Assembly: GCF_051622035.1 (NCBI RefSeq)
Contig: NC_135362.1
Location: 24,823,001-24,887,000, forward strand
Direction: 5' to 3'
DNA from: Arctopsyche grandis
Lineage: Eukaryota; Arthropoda; Insecta; Trichoptera; Hydropsychidae
DNA: 64,000 bases
Positions 47,063-59,700 of the stretch are shown here, one piece after another. A program made the translations under genes and the position numbers. Numbering within the stretch: the first letter of the stretch is position 1; each line of letters opens with the position of its first letter. The notes beneath the pieces were generated by a model. It did not search any database and was not told the DNA's origin. It saw nothing but the letters and a program-made list of their open reading frames with translations.

Positions 47063-48092
47063 TGTTTAAATAATTCAAACCATATTATATTACATATTAT
47101 GTTCAAATTTACGTATTAACGGATCACTGGAAGTTATAACCGAAAAGTATACAAACTTTTATTATTTATCTGTAATGCATTACCACCGAACAATGTAAAT
47201 ATTTAGCTGTTTACAAACTTAACGAATTACTGAAATAACTCGGAACGGAAGTTAGGCGAAGTTTCCGATTTCATTTTCGACTGGAAAATAGCTCGCGTTT
47301 AATTAAACGTTCAATTTTGAACTTTGTTTTCGATTTTATATACAATATGTAGGGAAAGGTGAGCAATAATGAACCAAGTTTACTTCGGTTTGAAAATTTA
47401 TGGAAATCTATGGTTTATGTAGTGACTATTATTTGTTTATATAACAAATACTCATTGCAGTATATAAATGTGTAATAATATCATATTATACAATTATATA
47501 TAATCTGGAACAAATTTTTATTCAAGACGATAGGGAGAACAGTGCAATCTCAATCGTCCATATAAATACAAATGAATGATGAAATAAATAAATATAATAT
47601 AATCATAATAATATATGTACATATAATAATTAATAATGACAATAAATAACAATAATAATAGCTTAATTTTTATTTAAAAATATTTTTTTCCCGTGGTGTC
47701 ATTAGGATGCAAACACACCTCTGTGTGGTACGCGGCACGTGTTTTTTTAGTCCTCGTGGCTTCCAGCTGGGAAGGGCGTTCCTTCATTTAAAAGCTATCT
47801 AGCTACACATATTTTAGTACAAAGTATCAAAGCGCCGCTACACAGAATCGTACGGTACAACATGCCAAGGTAGACTCCAGCTGTGGATGGACATGTCTTC
47901 ATGTCATTGTTAATTCGTACGATATTATTATTTCATTGTTAATTCGTACGATATAAGTCAATGTTATCGATCTCTGTCAAAAATATTATATGTCAATAAG
48001 AGGATAAAATATCATCGAAAACACTCCAGGGGTTATTTTTGGACTGGGTTCCAGCGTTTTTTACAAGTACAAATTATTAAAAAAAAATCGGA
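47063..48092. other. Intergenic DNA without recognised content
   Basis: No supported gene. AT-rich, with an ATAATA-rich stretch at 47580-47665. Confidence 0.35.
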
Positions 48093-48710
48093 TGTGACCA
48101 ACCCATGAATTTTCTATGTATTTGAGGAATATAAGGAGGTCACAAAACAAAATTAGATATTGAACCGTATAAACACATTCACACATTCCGGCAGCATTAT
48201 GAAATACTAATAGCTATGACGGCATTTTCGATACAAATTGAGCGCAAATGTATGGAAACTTGCACAAGGTAAAAGTTCTACTTCCGGTTGTTGGATTTTG
48301 TTTGTTTATTAATTCAAATTACTATCAGTATTATACACAATAAATATCAAGAAGATTAAAATAATTTAAAAAAGGAGATAATTGAATTCAAAAACTTAAA
48401 AAAAGAGGACACCTATAAGAGAAGGTACCATTTCCGGTGAACTTAAAAAATTAAAAAAAAATTACGTCGTGTCGATAAGAATTTTAGTAACCGATACTAA
48501 GTTTCAGTTAGATAAGACTAACGGTGTTCAAAAAATCCCCAAAATACACAGACACACACACATACATACACATTTTTCTAGATCATGAATACGTGATCAG
48601 CGATCATTTCTGAGTTCGAATCATTCAAAATCTCGAGTTCAAATTTTCGCATGATCACAAAACTTCATCTATTGTTACTACGTACATACATAGATAAAGT
48701 AACAAATAGG
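48093..48710 (+). repeat. Copy of the unclassified interspersed repeat
   Basis: Same family as 4663-5766. Starts GATGTGACCAACCCATGA and ends TACTACGTACATACATAGATAAAGTAA. Confidence 0.65.
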
Positions 48711-48714
48711 TTGG

Positions 48715-48960
48715 TTTTCCAAATTGATGACGAGCCGCTTCAATAATTAAATCAGATAAATTGGCAAACTCTGATTGAAAACGATCGACTTGGAGACACA
48801 AATATCTATGTAAGTCTGACCAGCAGCACTGCAGAAATACTCAGAATAATTTTTCTTCAATCGAAGTCAAACCAGAGATTGAACTTGGGAAATCTCGGTT
48901 GTTAGCATTACCGCGACTACTGAACTACATACACCATCTAAGATGAATACTTATAATTGA
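48715..48960 (-). mobile_element. SINE copy
   Basis: Core AACGATCGACTTGGAGACAC at 48780, then a head with GATTGAACTTGGGAAATCTC and TTAGCATTACCGCG, on the minus strand. Confidence 0.6.
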
Positions 48961-49049
48961 CAAGGCTATGTATTAGAATAATTAGCAAAGAGTAACAATG
49001 TACATATATACATATAATATCACATACCTGTACATTGATTCATCAACAC

Positions 49050-49910
49050 CATTTATAGCCTATGGTCATCCCCGTGTGGATGAAGGCCGCTCCAACACGC
49101 TTCCATTCTTCTCTGCTTTGCAACTCTCACCCATATCATCCCCCATATTTTTTATGATTTCATCATACGATTCTCTTCACACCTGTGGCCTTCTTTGTAC
49201 CCTTTTACATTTTTTCGTGTACCATTCGAGCACTTCTTTCATCTATCTATCGTCCATCATTCATCTAACCACGAGACTCGTCTATTGATATTTCAATCTC
49301 TTTACTGTCACCATTATACATACATATAAACCACCTTTATCATAATTCTCAATTTAATTTTCATATTTCATTTGCTATTTCTCTCCGCTATGCCAAACAT
49401 ACAGCATTGCATACTTATTTGAGTTCATTGGACCTAATTTTATTTTTATATATACATACATATGTACATATATGCGAGGATGGCTCAACAGTTAAACCCT
49501 AATGCAACTTCCTGGCCGATTATAAACATCGATAAACAATTTTTAGACTAACTTTTATAGAGCATCATAGAGATATCTATGGATAAATTTGACAAGTTTT
49601 ATAAATTTATGATATTAAAAATATTTAATAAATCAGAGAAATAGGCTAATAAGGTTACCAATTCGTTGGAACCGTTTCAATGAAAATCAGATAAATTAGC
49701 AAACTCTTCACAAAAAAAAACAATTGACCTGGAGTCACGTATCCAAGATCTGGCCAGCAGAATTGGGCAGGGATTGAATCGGTTTAAAAGCTAACCGCTA
49801 ATCTATTCTAAATCATTCTGGTATTCAATGCCCAAGTTTCGCATCCATACGTCATCACTGGTAAGACACATTTATCGAAGACCTGTGTCTTCAGACATAG
49901 TGGCGTGGCA
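49050..49910 (-). mobile_element. Decayed RTE LINE 3' fragment, split by a SINE
   Basis: The minus strand keeps RTE C-terminal motifs: KTQVFDKCVLPVMTYGCETW near 49900-49830, and KEVLEWYTKK plus EEWKRVGAAF near 49240-49080. They match the C-terminal part of the intact element at 414-4102 but carry stops and gaps. A SINE at about 49470-49815 (minus strand) lies between the two blocks. Confidence 0.7.
49470..49815 (-). mobile_element. SINE nested in the RTE fragment
   Basis: A hairpin-end remnant CTTCCTGG near 49508, the core AATTGACCTGGAGTCACG near 49725 and a tRNA-like head near 49765-49805. Confidence 0.6.
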
Positions 49911-49919
49911 TTTTAGATT

Positions 49920-52849
49920 TGAACGGCATTCATTCGCAAAGGTTTTAAAACGTTCTAAAACATGTATTTCTTATTAGAATAGAAGCTTATTTATGATTAT
50001 ATTTATCAAAATGGGCTAAATATGTAGGCCGGTCGTAGGGGTCGGTCGACACGACAGCTCCATTACCCCCCAGCCACCCCCACGCACCGGAGCTTTCGAA
50101 AGCTTCATGAAATATTACATACAACGAGGTGGCCAACCTTTGGCCTGCGATCGGCCCCCCGGATAAGGAGGACACGTTTATATTACGCATTCAATTCCTG
50201 CTTCGTAATAAAAAAGGACGATTTATTCGCCAAAACAACGGTCGCAAATATAATGGCGTCCTAATTCGGAAAGACCCCAACGGTAATGCGAGTGGTTTGT
50301 TGTTGTTGGTTTTTTTTTGTTGTATATTTCCCCTTTTTGCTGTTACCGTAATGAGATCTGTCGCTTGGAAGTAGCGACGATACACTTGATGGTGATCGGG
50401 TTCAAAGGGTTGAGAATGGGGGGTTTGGGGGATGACATGCGTGGTGGCGACCCCACACAGGGTTGAGAATCGTCTGTAGATGGAAGTTCATAAAAAGTTA
50501 AGGTGGGTTTTGTCGGCAGACACGCCTCTCGTAAGGTCTCTGGCTATGAAATTTATAGTACGGCAGACGCTACGAGAGACATATCCAGAGACAAATTACC
50601 CTACTTCGCTTCTGAGGATTCGACACCAAGCAAAATATTATTTTTTCAAATACAATTTTGAGATCATACTAATAAATAGATCTAAGACTGGTCGTTACAT
50701 TTTATATTTTTATTTAAAATTGTGGCCTGTGTGCACATACTCGTGCACTGGGTAAAATATAGCAATTCGCATCAACGGATACCGTCATTTGATCGGCTGA
50801 CATAAACAAATAAATAAATTAAAAATACGACTTTCTTTTAATCAATGAACTTATAAATTTGAATGAAGTAACATGTGCAAAGCCCAAACTAGCCGCGTCT
50901 CTTTCCACGATATACGATTCCAAGGAGAGAAAGAGAGATGGAGCATGTTAACGGACAGAACGTCACACACACGCACGCACGAGTTAAGGGCTGAGGACAA
51001 CACTCTACCATTATATTAAGAAATCACCAATTCGTCACTTGTATGACACCATCATGTATGACTCCTTCATTATCACATGATGTGTAATCAATATTAATAA
51101 AACAACTAACCAGTAGAGATAAGACACACCTAATTTAATAAGTAGTACCATTGATTTGTGGCACAACTAATTTAATAAATAACGCCATTGATTAAGCTTT
51201 GACTAACCGAAAATGTGCGACACATGTCTTCAACACACTCATTGTTTTAAATAAGAGTATATGTATAAACTCGACACTGTCAGAATTTAAGTTAGTCCGT
51301 AATCAGCTCTTGTACTGAATATATTAATCAATCATTATTTTTTATTCAAACCGTTTGTCTGCAATTCTTTATTCACGCACTATCCGATAACCAATTAGAT
51401 AACCAATATTTAAAAAATATGAAGATAATGAGAGCCTATAATGTAAATTTTATAAGATATAGTGTGAAAATGATAAATACATATATGTATAGGCGTTTAA
51501 ACAATTAAAATCTGACAAAATTACTGGGGGACGGAAATTCAAACAAACCAGACTACTGGCTATTGGAAGTGAATGAACTTTCAAGTTCTCGAAATTTTTT
51601 TGGATTCTTAAACGTGTTTATTACGATTATATTTCACCATCAAATTAGCGGCCCCAATTGAAATCTCTATCGGCGGCCAAGCCTCGCAAACTGGAAAAGT
51701 TTCAAAGCGATAAGAAGATTGTAGGAATTTTGTCAGACCAATCGTTAAGCTCACAAAAATCGTTAAGCTCATCTATCTATGAGAGGGAAGAGAAGAGGGT
51801 TGGGAGTCCTACTTTAATTTCGTGCAATGTTTCAGCATCGTAAATTTTCCTGACAATAACTTCACGTCAAAGAAATTCAAACTATCGTATGTATAGAAGT
51901 TTTACTACAAAAACATTTATTATAAATATTTTAATTTTAATTCATAACAAAATCTATTAGAGGAACAAATTATAGAAAACTCTCAAAGTTTCAACGGTCA
52001 TAGCGCCACCATTACGTAAAATTTAATTACATATATTATTAGTAACTAGTGGCCTGGTACACGAATTCGTGCACTCGGGAGATTGAATAGTAAATAAAAG
52101 GGTAAAGGAAGGGTGGGGGGAAACGATATCGTACCTTTCCCAATGTGTTTAATAAATATTCCGTATTAACAGTCCTTGTATTAATTTTCCTCTGAGAAAA
52201 TGTACATATTATAGTCATAGCTATCGTTTGTTCAGGAAAAAAAACATTTTGCTGTTTCTAATGTATAATATTATTAATTTGAATTTAACATAATATTACA
52301 TCAACTTGCAAAAATTAAAATAAAAATGAAAACTGTTGTATACCTATGTACATTATATGTTGTATTTAATTTGATATAACTTTATTATTACAATTAAGGT
52401 TTTAATTCAATTTATCCTTTATACGGAGATGGATCTGAAACGGATCAAAAACATTATTTTTCGACCAAGAGAGAATTTATGGGGCTTACAATTTAGAGTA
52501 ACGATGTTGCATACTGCAATTTGGATTTAATCAATTTCACTTATTAAAAATCATTGTTACTGTTGGTGAAAATTGGCGAATAGTCATCAGGGTATTTCAC
52601 TGTCATCATTCATAACTGAAAAATAAACAGTTTTTCAAATTCAATATGTAAATCTATGTACTAAATTATGGAAATTCATTTTTAAAGGTTACGAACAGGT
52701 TTTTCGTGTTAATAAAAAGATCTTCATCGCGCTGACAGCCATTATTATTGCCACAATACATATCAACTGGAAAGAAGAAGCAACTTAAGTTTAAAATATT
52801 ATAGCATTAAAATTATATTTCTGGGAGACATTGTACAAAAAGATCTTCA
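49920..52849. other. Intergenic DNA, one possible LTR fossil
   Basis: No supported gene. 50040-50170 and 50390-50470 are locally GC-rich (runs of C and G) without a family match. 51041-51402 has LTR-like features: it begins TGTATGACACC, has TATAAACTCGACACTG near 51272 and AATATATTAATC after it, and is followed by ACTGGGGGACGG near 51522. It could be a solo LTR fossil, with low certainty. Short ORFs at 50129-50374 and 51658-51843 show no motif. Confidence 0.3.
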
Positions 52850-53279
52850 TAGGGATTGAAATTTAACGTTCATGAAACGGTTAACGGTAAATGATTTTTC
52901 CTACTATCGGTATACCGATATTTATCGGTAAATGAAAAAACTTTTTTTGTGGATTTAGATACCTGTATGTGGTTACTTTTCCCAAAAGCCTTGCTTAGAT
53001 TGAATCGGAAATAATTTAAAATAAATATCAGATGAATAATGTCATATATGAATACATTTTATTTTTAACCAATCATATTTGTTTATTTAAAGTCACATTT
53101 TAAACTGAAAATATACAAATTCCAGACAACCTAACCTACAATACGCCATTTTTAATATGTTATTATGCAATTATATGCCTATACATATGTGTACTTAATG
53201 CACGATAAATAGTTTCCGGTAAATACCGATAAATTTTAAAATTTGCCAGTATACCGGTATACCGGTATTGCAATCCTTA
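52850..53279. mobile_element. hAT-type MITE, 430 bp
   Basis: Ends TAGGGATTG and CAATCCTTA, with an 8-base duplication GATCTTCA / GATCTTAC at 52842-52849 and 53280-53287. Inside are repeated ATACCGGTAT and TATCGGTAAAT motifs near both ends. It lies immediately downstream of the last confident exon of the minus-strand Kelch gene. Confidence 0.75.
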
Positions 53280-53310
53280 GATCTTACACCAATCTTAGCA
53301 TCGTCATCAT

Positions 53311-55570
53311 TTACTTGGTATTCATAAAACTTTTCAATAAATTCTATGAAATGGAAATTTTAGTTCCGTGATTTAAAATTATATCATACCTTATGGTCAT
53401 TACCATCAACATCATTGCCGTCATCATCACTTTCATCTTGACTATCATCACTATCACTATTATCTTGATTATCATTATTTACAACAGACCCTTTGGGCTT
53501 TTCAATCAATCTTACAAAAGGAGAAAAAATAAAACTTTTCAAAAAATTTGATATGCTCGAAATATCACCAATCCCATTACTCTCAATTTGAGGGACACCC
53601 TGAAATTATTTAATTACTCAATATTATTGAAAGCCCGATAATTTATTACGTCATTTAAAATTACTGAACACCTTTTCTTTAATAGACCGATTTTCGTCAC
53701 CGTCATCGATTTCCTCAACAGCTTCATCATCTTTGTCATCATTAATATTACCAATATCGCTCTTATTGTCAGTATCACCATCGCCATCATCATCACTATA
53801 TTTGTCATTACCATTACATTTTCTGGTAAAATTACCAGCATCATTATATTTATTCTTATTTGGTTGGATTTTTCTCGGCTTTTCGGTAAACCCTGTGAGT
53901 CTTTGGAAAATAGACGGATCAAACGAAAATTTATTTATAAAATTTCCACCTATAAATTTAAAGACATCAATATAAATACTGTTTAAATCTTTAAAATAAA
54001 ATTAATAATATGGCTAAGCTAACCATTAAACATATTTTTAATTATTTTATATTTATTTTTTTCAACTCCTTGTTCTTCATCGTTTCTTTTCATTTGCAGT
54101 CCTACTTTAGAAGTGCTTGCCTTTTCATTAGACGCTGCTATTTAATTGATTTCCAAATTAAATTTTATTTATAAATTATATTATATGTAAAATAGCGTGC
54201 AAATATGAATGACTTAATTTACTTTGATCTCGTATTTCATCACCAACTCTTAAGCCGTTTTCCAACACGAAGGCCATATAATAGCGTCTTGGGTTTTTCA
54301 TTTCTCCGTTTTGCGTCCATGCATTCATATGCCAGCGGAATTCAAAAATCGCATCTGATTTTTTATTTCCTGCAAATTAACACTTATATACATATGTAGG
54401 TAGATTGATTTAATTTTCACTAATTTCATGTGAACCACTTCAAAGAAAATGTGTATGGACATATGTATGTATGTAAGTAAGCACTCACCAAAACAAATTA
54501 TTTGGTTATTATATATAACCGCACATGACGATTCCCTTGGTTCGGCTAATTTCTCAAGATTCTCCCAGTTGTTAATAGAAGGATTGTATTTTTCAACCGT
54601 ATCTAATACCAGGGAATCATCCCGGCCTCCAATTGCATAAATACAATCATCCCGAGAAACCGCCTGAAATTTTTAAAGGGTATAAATTAAAATTTGCGTA
54701 CTACAATTTACACAATCACTTGAAACGATTGATTAATTTAAATGCGTTAATTCACAGTTAAAGCACGCCTCTTGAATGCCATCGGAGAACGTTCCATCAA
54801 TTCATTTGAATCTGTGCAATAGACATCAACATCTGTTGATGCACCGTCATCATATCCTCCGATGATATAAATTTTACTGTCAATGACTGCTACAGCATAA
54901 TCATATCTTTTGAAATTTATCTTTATAGATGTCCTCCAAATATCGTTTTCTATATCATACCTAAATCGAAACGAACCGTTCAGTGATAACACTTTTTAAT
55001 ATACCCATAAATTAATTAAACTATTCCAATACTCTTCTATTGTGTATAATGGTTGTGCCTGGCTGTCAACGCCTCCAATTACAAATATCCGCTTGTTACA
55101 AATTACAGCTTTTGAATCCGCTCTTTCATTTTCCATTGATTGCAACTCTTTCAGATTTTTCGTGTTCAGGTCCAGAAGCCACACCTGAAATCAAATAGTA
55201 TACTGTAGTATGAAAATTTACTCCTTCAACTACAAAACACCATAATGTTGCTCTATTTGAATTAAAATACTATACACGTTGCAGTGCTTACTTTATTTGT
55301 GACTTCGTTTTCAAGCGTCCCGCCAAAGAGGTACAATTTATGTTCAATCAAAACACTGGAGAAGTTTTTAATTTTTTTCGGTATCTTGTAAAACGTACGC
55401 CAATGTTTTGTGGTTGGGTCATATTCTTCAATCTCATTAGCATTCTGGTGAAATGATATTATTACAAAATTATATAGCAATTTCATATTGTATCGCAAAA
55501 CTGATAACAAAATTTTACATACGTCATCGATGGCTCCTACTATCAAAATAGAACATTTGCTAGTATCCAT
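53311..55570 (-). CDS. One-propeller Kelch protein with acidic tail, about 504 aa
   Basis: Exons: 55570-55523, 55444-55292, 55184-55033, 54960-54756, 54663-54489, 54369-54223, 54137-54024, 53949-53672, 53599-53390 and tentatively 53343-53311. Phases agree and there is no stop before TAA 53311-53313. Residues 1-293 form a six-bladed propeller (LIVGAIDD, YLFGGTLE, FVIGGVDSQ, YIIGGYDDG). The linker exon uses the same splice position as in the two-propeller genes, but the next two exons code for a tail in place of a second propeller. Each begins with an F-K-F...RL...EKP motif (GNFINKFSF; SNFLKSFIF) and ends in an Asp/Asn/Ser-rich stretch. The 3' end is uncertain; more exons may lie beyond the MITE (for instance near 52670-52760). 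The function of the tail is unknown. Exons 3-6 are almost identical to 36515-35700. Confidence 0.7.
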
Positions 55571-55796
55571 TGTTGTTTCCTAAGATGTCAACTAAAATTC
55601 ATTCCCATGTTTAGTATTATATTTTTGTAACGAAATACATCTAATTATAATATAAATTCGGTTAAGATTTCATGTTTTCGTGACACCACTCACTATTGAC
55701 CACCACTGAACTAATTTATGTACTTGGGCTAAATTAAGATATGGCAAATTTATTATTCACTATTATAAGCGACAATCATTTGATAATCATTCATAA

Positions 55797-56018
55797 TATG
55801 AGCCGTTATACATACGTATTTGAAAGTGGCGAAAGTCCAAAAAACACCATTTCTGTTTGCCTTAATGCATAAATTGTTATCACTTTTTAATTCCATATGT
55901 CCAGAACAGGCCACCAGTATTTTTTAAATACTGTTAAAAGCAATACGTTATATTTAATGTTTTGCGTAATATTTAAAAGTGGACTTATGTCACTTTCAAT
56001 TATAACGGTACATTTGAA
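55797..56018. mobile_element. MITE, about 220 bp, uninterrupted copy
   Basis: The left end GCCGTTATA...TTGAAAGTGGCGAAAGTCC is mirrored by GGACTTATGTCACTTTCAATTATAACGG at the right. The relative at 33168 is interrupted by the Jockey LINE. Confidence 0.65.
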
Positions 56019-57079
56019 ACTAATTTAAGGATCACTATTTTATTGAAATGAATTTTATTAATTATCAAATATGTTATTTTCGTGCACTTCCTCTACCACC
56101 GATATCCTCACAAGCTTGTTTGAAAATTTCACTCCATTTTGAAAACTAGTTCGTCTATTCTATTCCCTTTACATACTTAATAGTTAATAATTAATAACTG
56201 TCATTTTGTATGCCTTCAATATGGACAACTAAATACTACTGGCATCAATATGTGTGAAAATTTTCGGTTGCGATTATGTGATTTACACGATAAGTGATAT
56301 TATCAATTTAATTATCATTATTTAACAATATAATCATTTTTTTAAAATTTATCTATGTACGTGGTAACAATAGATAAAGTAAAAAAAATATGATATTGAC
56401 TGATTTGAACTCAGAATCGATCATTGATCACTCTTTCATGGTTTATGAAAAGTGTGTGTTACTATTTTAGTATGTTAGTGTGTCTGTGTATTTTATATTT
56501 TAATTTGAACATCGTTAATCCTATTAGACTGAAATGTTTATCGACACGATATAATCTTTTTCAATTTTTTAAGTTGACTGAAAGTACTACATATGTACTA
56601 ACCCCCCTTTATGGGTGTACTCTTTTTAAAGTTTTTGGATACAATTATCTTCTAAGCCACTCTACGGATCCGACTGAAACGTTTTACATGTAATATAAAT
56701 GATAAATTTCATGCATTAAAATTTTAAAAATATTTTTACTTCAACCGGAGGTAATACTTTCACTCTAAAGAATCGAGGTTTTTATATTTTTCTCAGAAAC
56801 CTTTCAGTGTATTGAACTGAAATTTCATACATGTATACATAGAATGGAAGTCAAAATTGATATTTCAATTTTTTTATATATTCTGTGGTTACTTCGGGGC
56901 GGTTTTGTCTCTTGCATATAATTCATGGGTTGGTCAAATTTGATTTTTTTTTTAATTATGACATTGAATAAAAATCCCATAATAGGTATATGTATAATAC
57001 TATTATTAACTGACAATAACTTTTACAAAATTTACATTCGTATTTCAATAAAAATTTCTCGAATACCGAGTTCATGGGT
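56019..57079 (-). repeat. AT-rich DNA with inverted copy of the unclassified repeat
   Basis: 56360-56945 is a minus-strand member of the family at 4663-5766, ending TGGGTTGGTCA. The rest shows nothing recognisable. Confidence 0.5.
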
Positions 57080-57420
57080 TCATTCCCTGGCCCAGTGTTT
57101 CTAGCCAGAACTAGGATATATGTACATATATGACTACAAGTCGATTGTTTCCTATCAATTGCATACGGCGTAGTTCGCCAATTTATCTGATTTCATTGTT
57201 GAAACGTCCCTCCAAATTGGCAAACTATAAAAAATGTATGTATTTTTAATACAATTTTCCTGTAAATATGTATATCGAATTCGTCCATAGATGTCTCTAT
57301 GATATTGTTAAAATATAATTGTATTTGTAATTTAAAAAATGGGGTTTATCTGAAATAAAAAATACATTAGGATTGATTCGTTTATATAAAACTACATCAT
57401 CATTACCTCTGTAATGTTTA
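57080..57420 (+). mobile_element. Diverged SINE copy
   Basis: CTACAAGTCGATTGTTTCCTATC with CCAATTTATCTGATTTCATTG, on the plus strand; the tail hairpin is not preserved. Confidence 0.5.
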
Positions 57421-58559
57421 ACATTCGAGTCAACCTTTCAACGCTTTTGTCAAAAAACGTGATACATTTCAAACCCTACACTTGTTTGACTTATCATCGA
57501 CTAAAAATATGTGCCAGAAAGAAAATTTCGGAAAAATAATGAGCTCCAATTTCGCTGAATCATTTCCGTTTTGAATTTTCCGTTTTATTTCCACGACTTT
57601 ACTTTCGCGATAGATTGCAGCTCTAAAACCATTACCCACCCTACAACAAAAATATATAAAAGAGAAACGGATCTATGTATGTAGTCTAAAGGTGACGACT
57701 CTTTCTCTACCTCCCACATCGAAGATATTTTTACTTACCCATTTATTTATATCGTCATCGATCGTAGGTGTGACCGGTCCGTGACAGATTATTTCAGGTC
57801 GTTCAGCTTCAGAAGTCGCCATTGCGACTAAAATGTTTACTCAATCCCTTAGGGAAATCATTCGAGGCTGTTGATTTTCCTAGGGATAATACGGCTCAAA
57901 CATCAAAGTCGCAAAGATGGTCCTTAAGCCTCCTAACCCCTCCCCACTCTTCCCCTCAACCCACTTCACTCACCTCTTAAACAAAACAACCACGAATAAC
58001 CCTCGGTTTTTAATGAAAATATTTGTCCATACGCATCAAGTTCTGGAGCGTTAACGAAGCAAACCCCGCCATACATAAATATTATCGTCGAACAGAAAAA
58101 CACAAGCCGTAAGAACAAATATTGACAATATTTGTGAAAATTATTTCTTCGACTATTTATAATCATCAATCAGATTACTGGCAAATGTACGAATACATTT
58201 GAAATAAATAATGTGAATTTTGCCCTGTTTTGCATAGAAGTAGATGAGCCGCCACTGCTTCCAGTGTAACTTATGACGTGTAATCTTTTAAGCGTATACG
58301 TAGCATATTCCAAATGCAAATTTTCACTAGCTTCATCTACTGAATATATGGAAGTGAAAACTGTGTACATTCGTGTTTGGACATGGAGAAAAAAATGTAA
58401 TCATCATACAAATAATAATTAGTTTTTGAAGTTTCGAACTTCGTTTGACTGAGTTGATTTTATATTTATGTATATTATTTTAATTCAATCGAACAGATCG
58501 GTCCAAAGAGTGTACTAATACAGATACAATACAATTAATACAGCATTTTTAAGCAATGC
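57421..58559. other. Intergenic DNA without recognised content
   Basis: No gene supported. The small minus-strand ORFs at 57966-58169 and 58170-58370 have no recognisable motif. Confidence 0.35.
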
Positions 58560-58619
58560 GAATTCATACAAACATCATCCACAGTGACATCTATGAAGAA
58601 ATCCATTTTATTATAGACA

Positions 58620-58840
58620 TTGGCAAGCCTCAAGTCGCTGAATAACTTGAGATTTGCAAGAGAAATTGGAAAGGAAATGCCAATTTACAGGAACCGTCTC
58701 AATGAAAATCAGAAAAATTGGCAAACTCTGAAAGGAAACGATCGACCTGGAGTCACAGCAATCCGTGACCTCTGGGACTCGAACCCATGACCACTATGTT
58801 CGAAAGCATATATGCTAACCACTAATCCACGCTGATAGAT
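58620..58840 (-). mobile_element. SINE copy with well-preserved tRNA-like head
   Basis: On the minus strand: A-box-like GGATTAGTGGTTAGC near 58825 and B-box GGTCATGGGTTCGAGTCCC near 58770-58790, followed by the core CTCCAGGTCGATCGTTTCC. This copy best shows that the family derives from a tRNA. Confidence 0.75.
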
Positions 58841-58962
58841 GATGATCCATAATGTGTTAATCTTTCTAATTTTTCATATTGTTCTATTTGCATTTTGTCT
58901 TAGAAAGTTTTTGATCTTTTTTCTTAATTTGTCTTGATTCCGCCCCACATTTAACCTAAATG

Positions 58963-59260
58963 TACTATATGTTACAGTGAAAGCATATTTCAAGTGAAAA
59001 TATATTTTCACCAATTCAAGCAGTGAAAATGTATCAAAGAATTAATTTACAACGTTTAATTCTATAAATTTAACACTAACAACCCAATCTTAAATGAATA
59101 GGGCCAACCCTTACTTAACCTAACCTATCCTAACCCTTAAATAATACCAACCCTAACAATCTAATATTAAATGAATAAAAAAAACCTGAAAATGTAACTG
59201 GTTATGATTTCACTGAAACGTCAGTGAAAATATATTTTCACTGTGACATATATACTATAT
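58963..59260. mobile_element. Small MITE with 8-bp duplication
   Basis: TACTATAT occurs at 58963-58970 and 59253-59260. Inside, GTTACAGTGAAAGCATATTTCA at the left is mirrored by TGAAAATATATTTTCACTGTGAC at the right. The middle has CCTAACC-type phrases and no coding potential. Confidence 0.55.
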
Positions 59261-59289
59261 TTATTTATTTTTTTATTATTTTTACAATA

Positions 59290-59700
59290 GATATATACCA
59301 GGAAGGCTTGACAGGAAGACCCCAATGCGCCTTCCTGGACAATTAATTACAAACAATGCAGCATTTTATTATAACATAAATCACTGTATTTCCAGAAGTT
59401 GAAGAACACGAAATAACATAATAATATGGATTTAGATTTTGTACATAATTTTTACAAATTATACACACAATAAATACAGAAAATTTGTGACAACAGGAAG
59501 GATGATTTTTTTGCCAATTTTGAGGAACCGTTTCGACAATGATCAGCAAAAATTGGAAAACTCTGATAAGAAACGATCGATTTGGAGTCACAAATACCCC
59601 CAAATCTAACCGGCAGTATGGCGGATCGGACCCACTGATCACTTGGTGCTAAAAATATGTACACACTACCATTAAGCCATACTGCTGGCTTAATGTAATA
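59290..59700 (-). mobile_element. Complete SINE
   Basis: The terminal hairpin ACCAGGAAGGCTTG...GCGCCTTCCTGG lies at 59298-59339, the core at 59520-59600 and the tRNA-like head ending with GCCAGCAGTATGGCTTAATGG (complement) at about 59670-59697. Length about 410 bases. Confidence 0.75.

Noticed and set aside
50129-50374. 81-residue ORF with a hydrophobic C-terminus
   Set aside because: No family resemblance, a poly-T driven hydrophobic run and overlapping ORFs on the other strand; not enough to call a gene.
51041-51402. Firm call of an LTR fossil
   Set aside because: Promoter-like and tail-like signals are suggestive, but no partner copy or flanking duplication was seen; mentioned only as a possibility.
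58620-58840. A functional tRNA gene
   Set aside because: A- and B-box-like sequences are followed by a SINE core and there is no acceptor stem pairing; they belong to SINE heads here and at 60518 and 62340.
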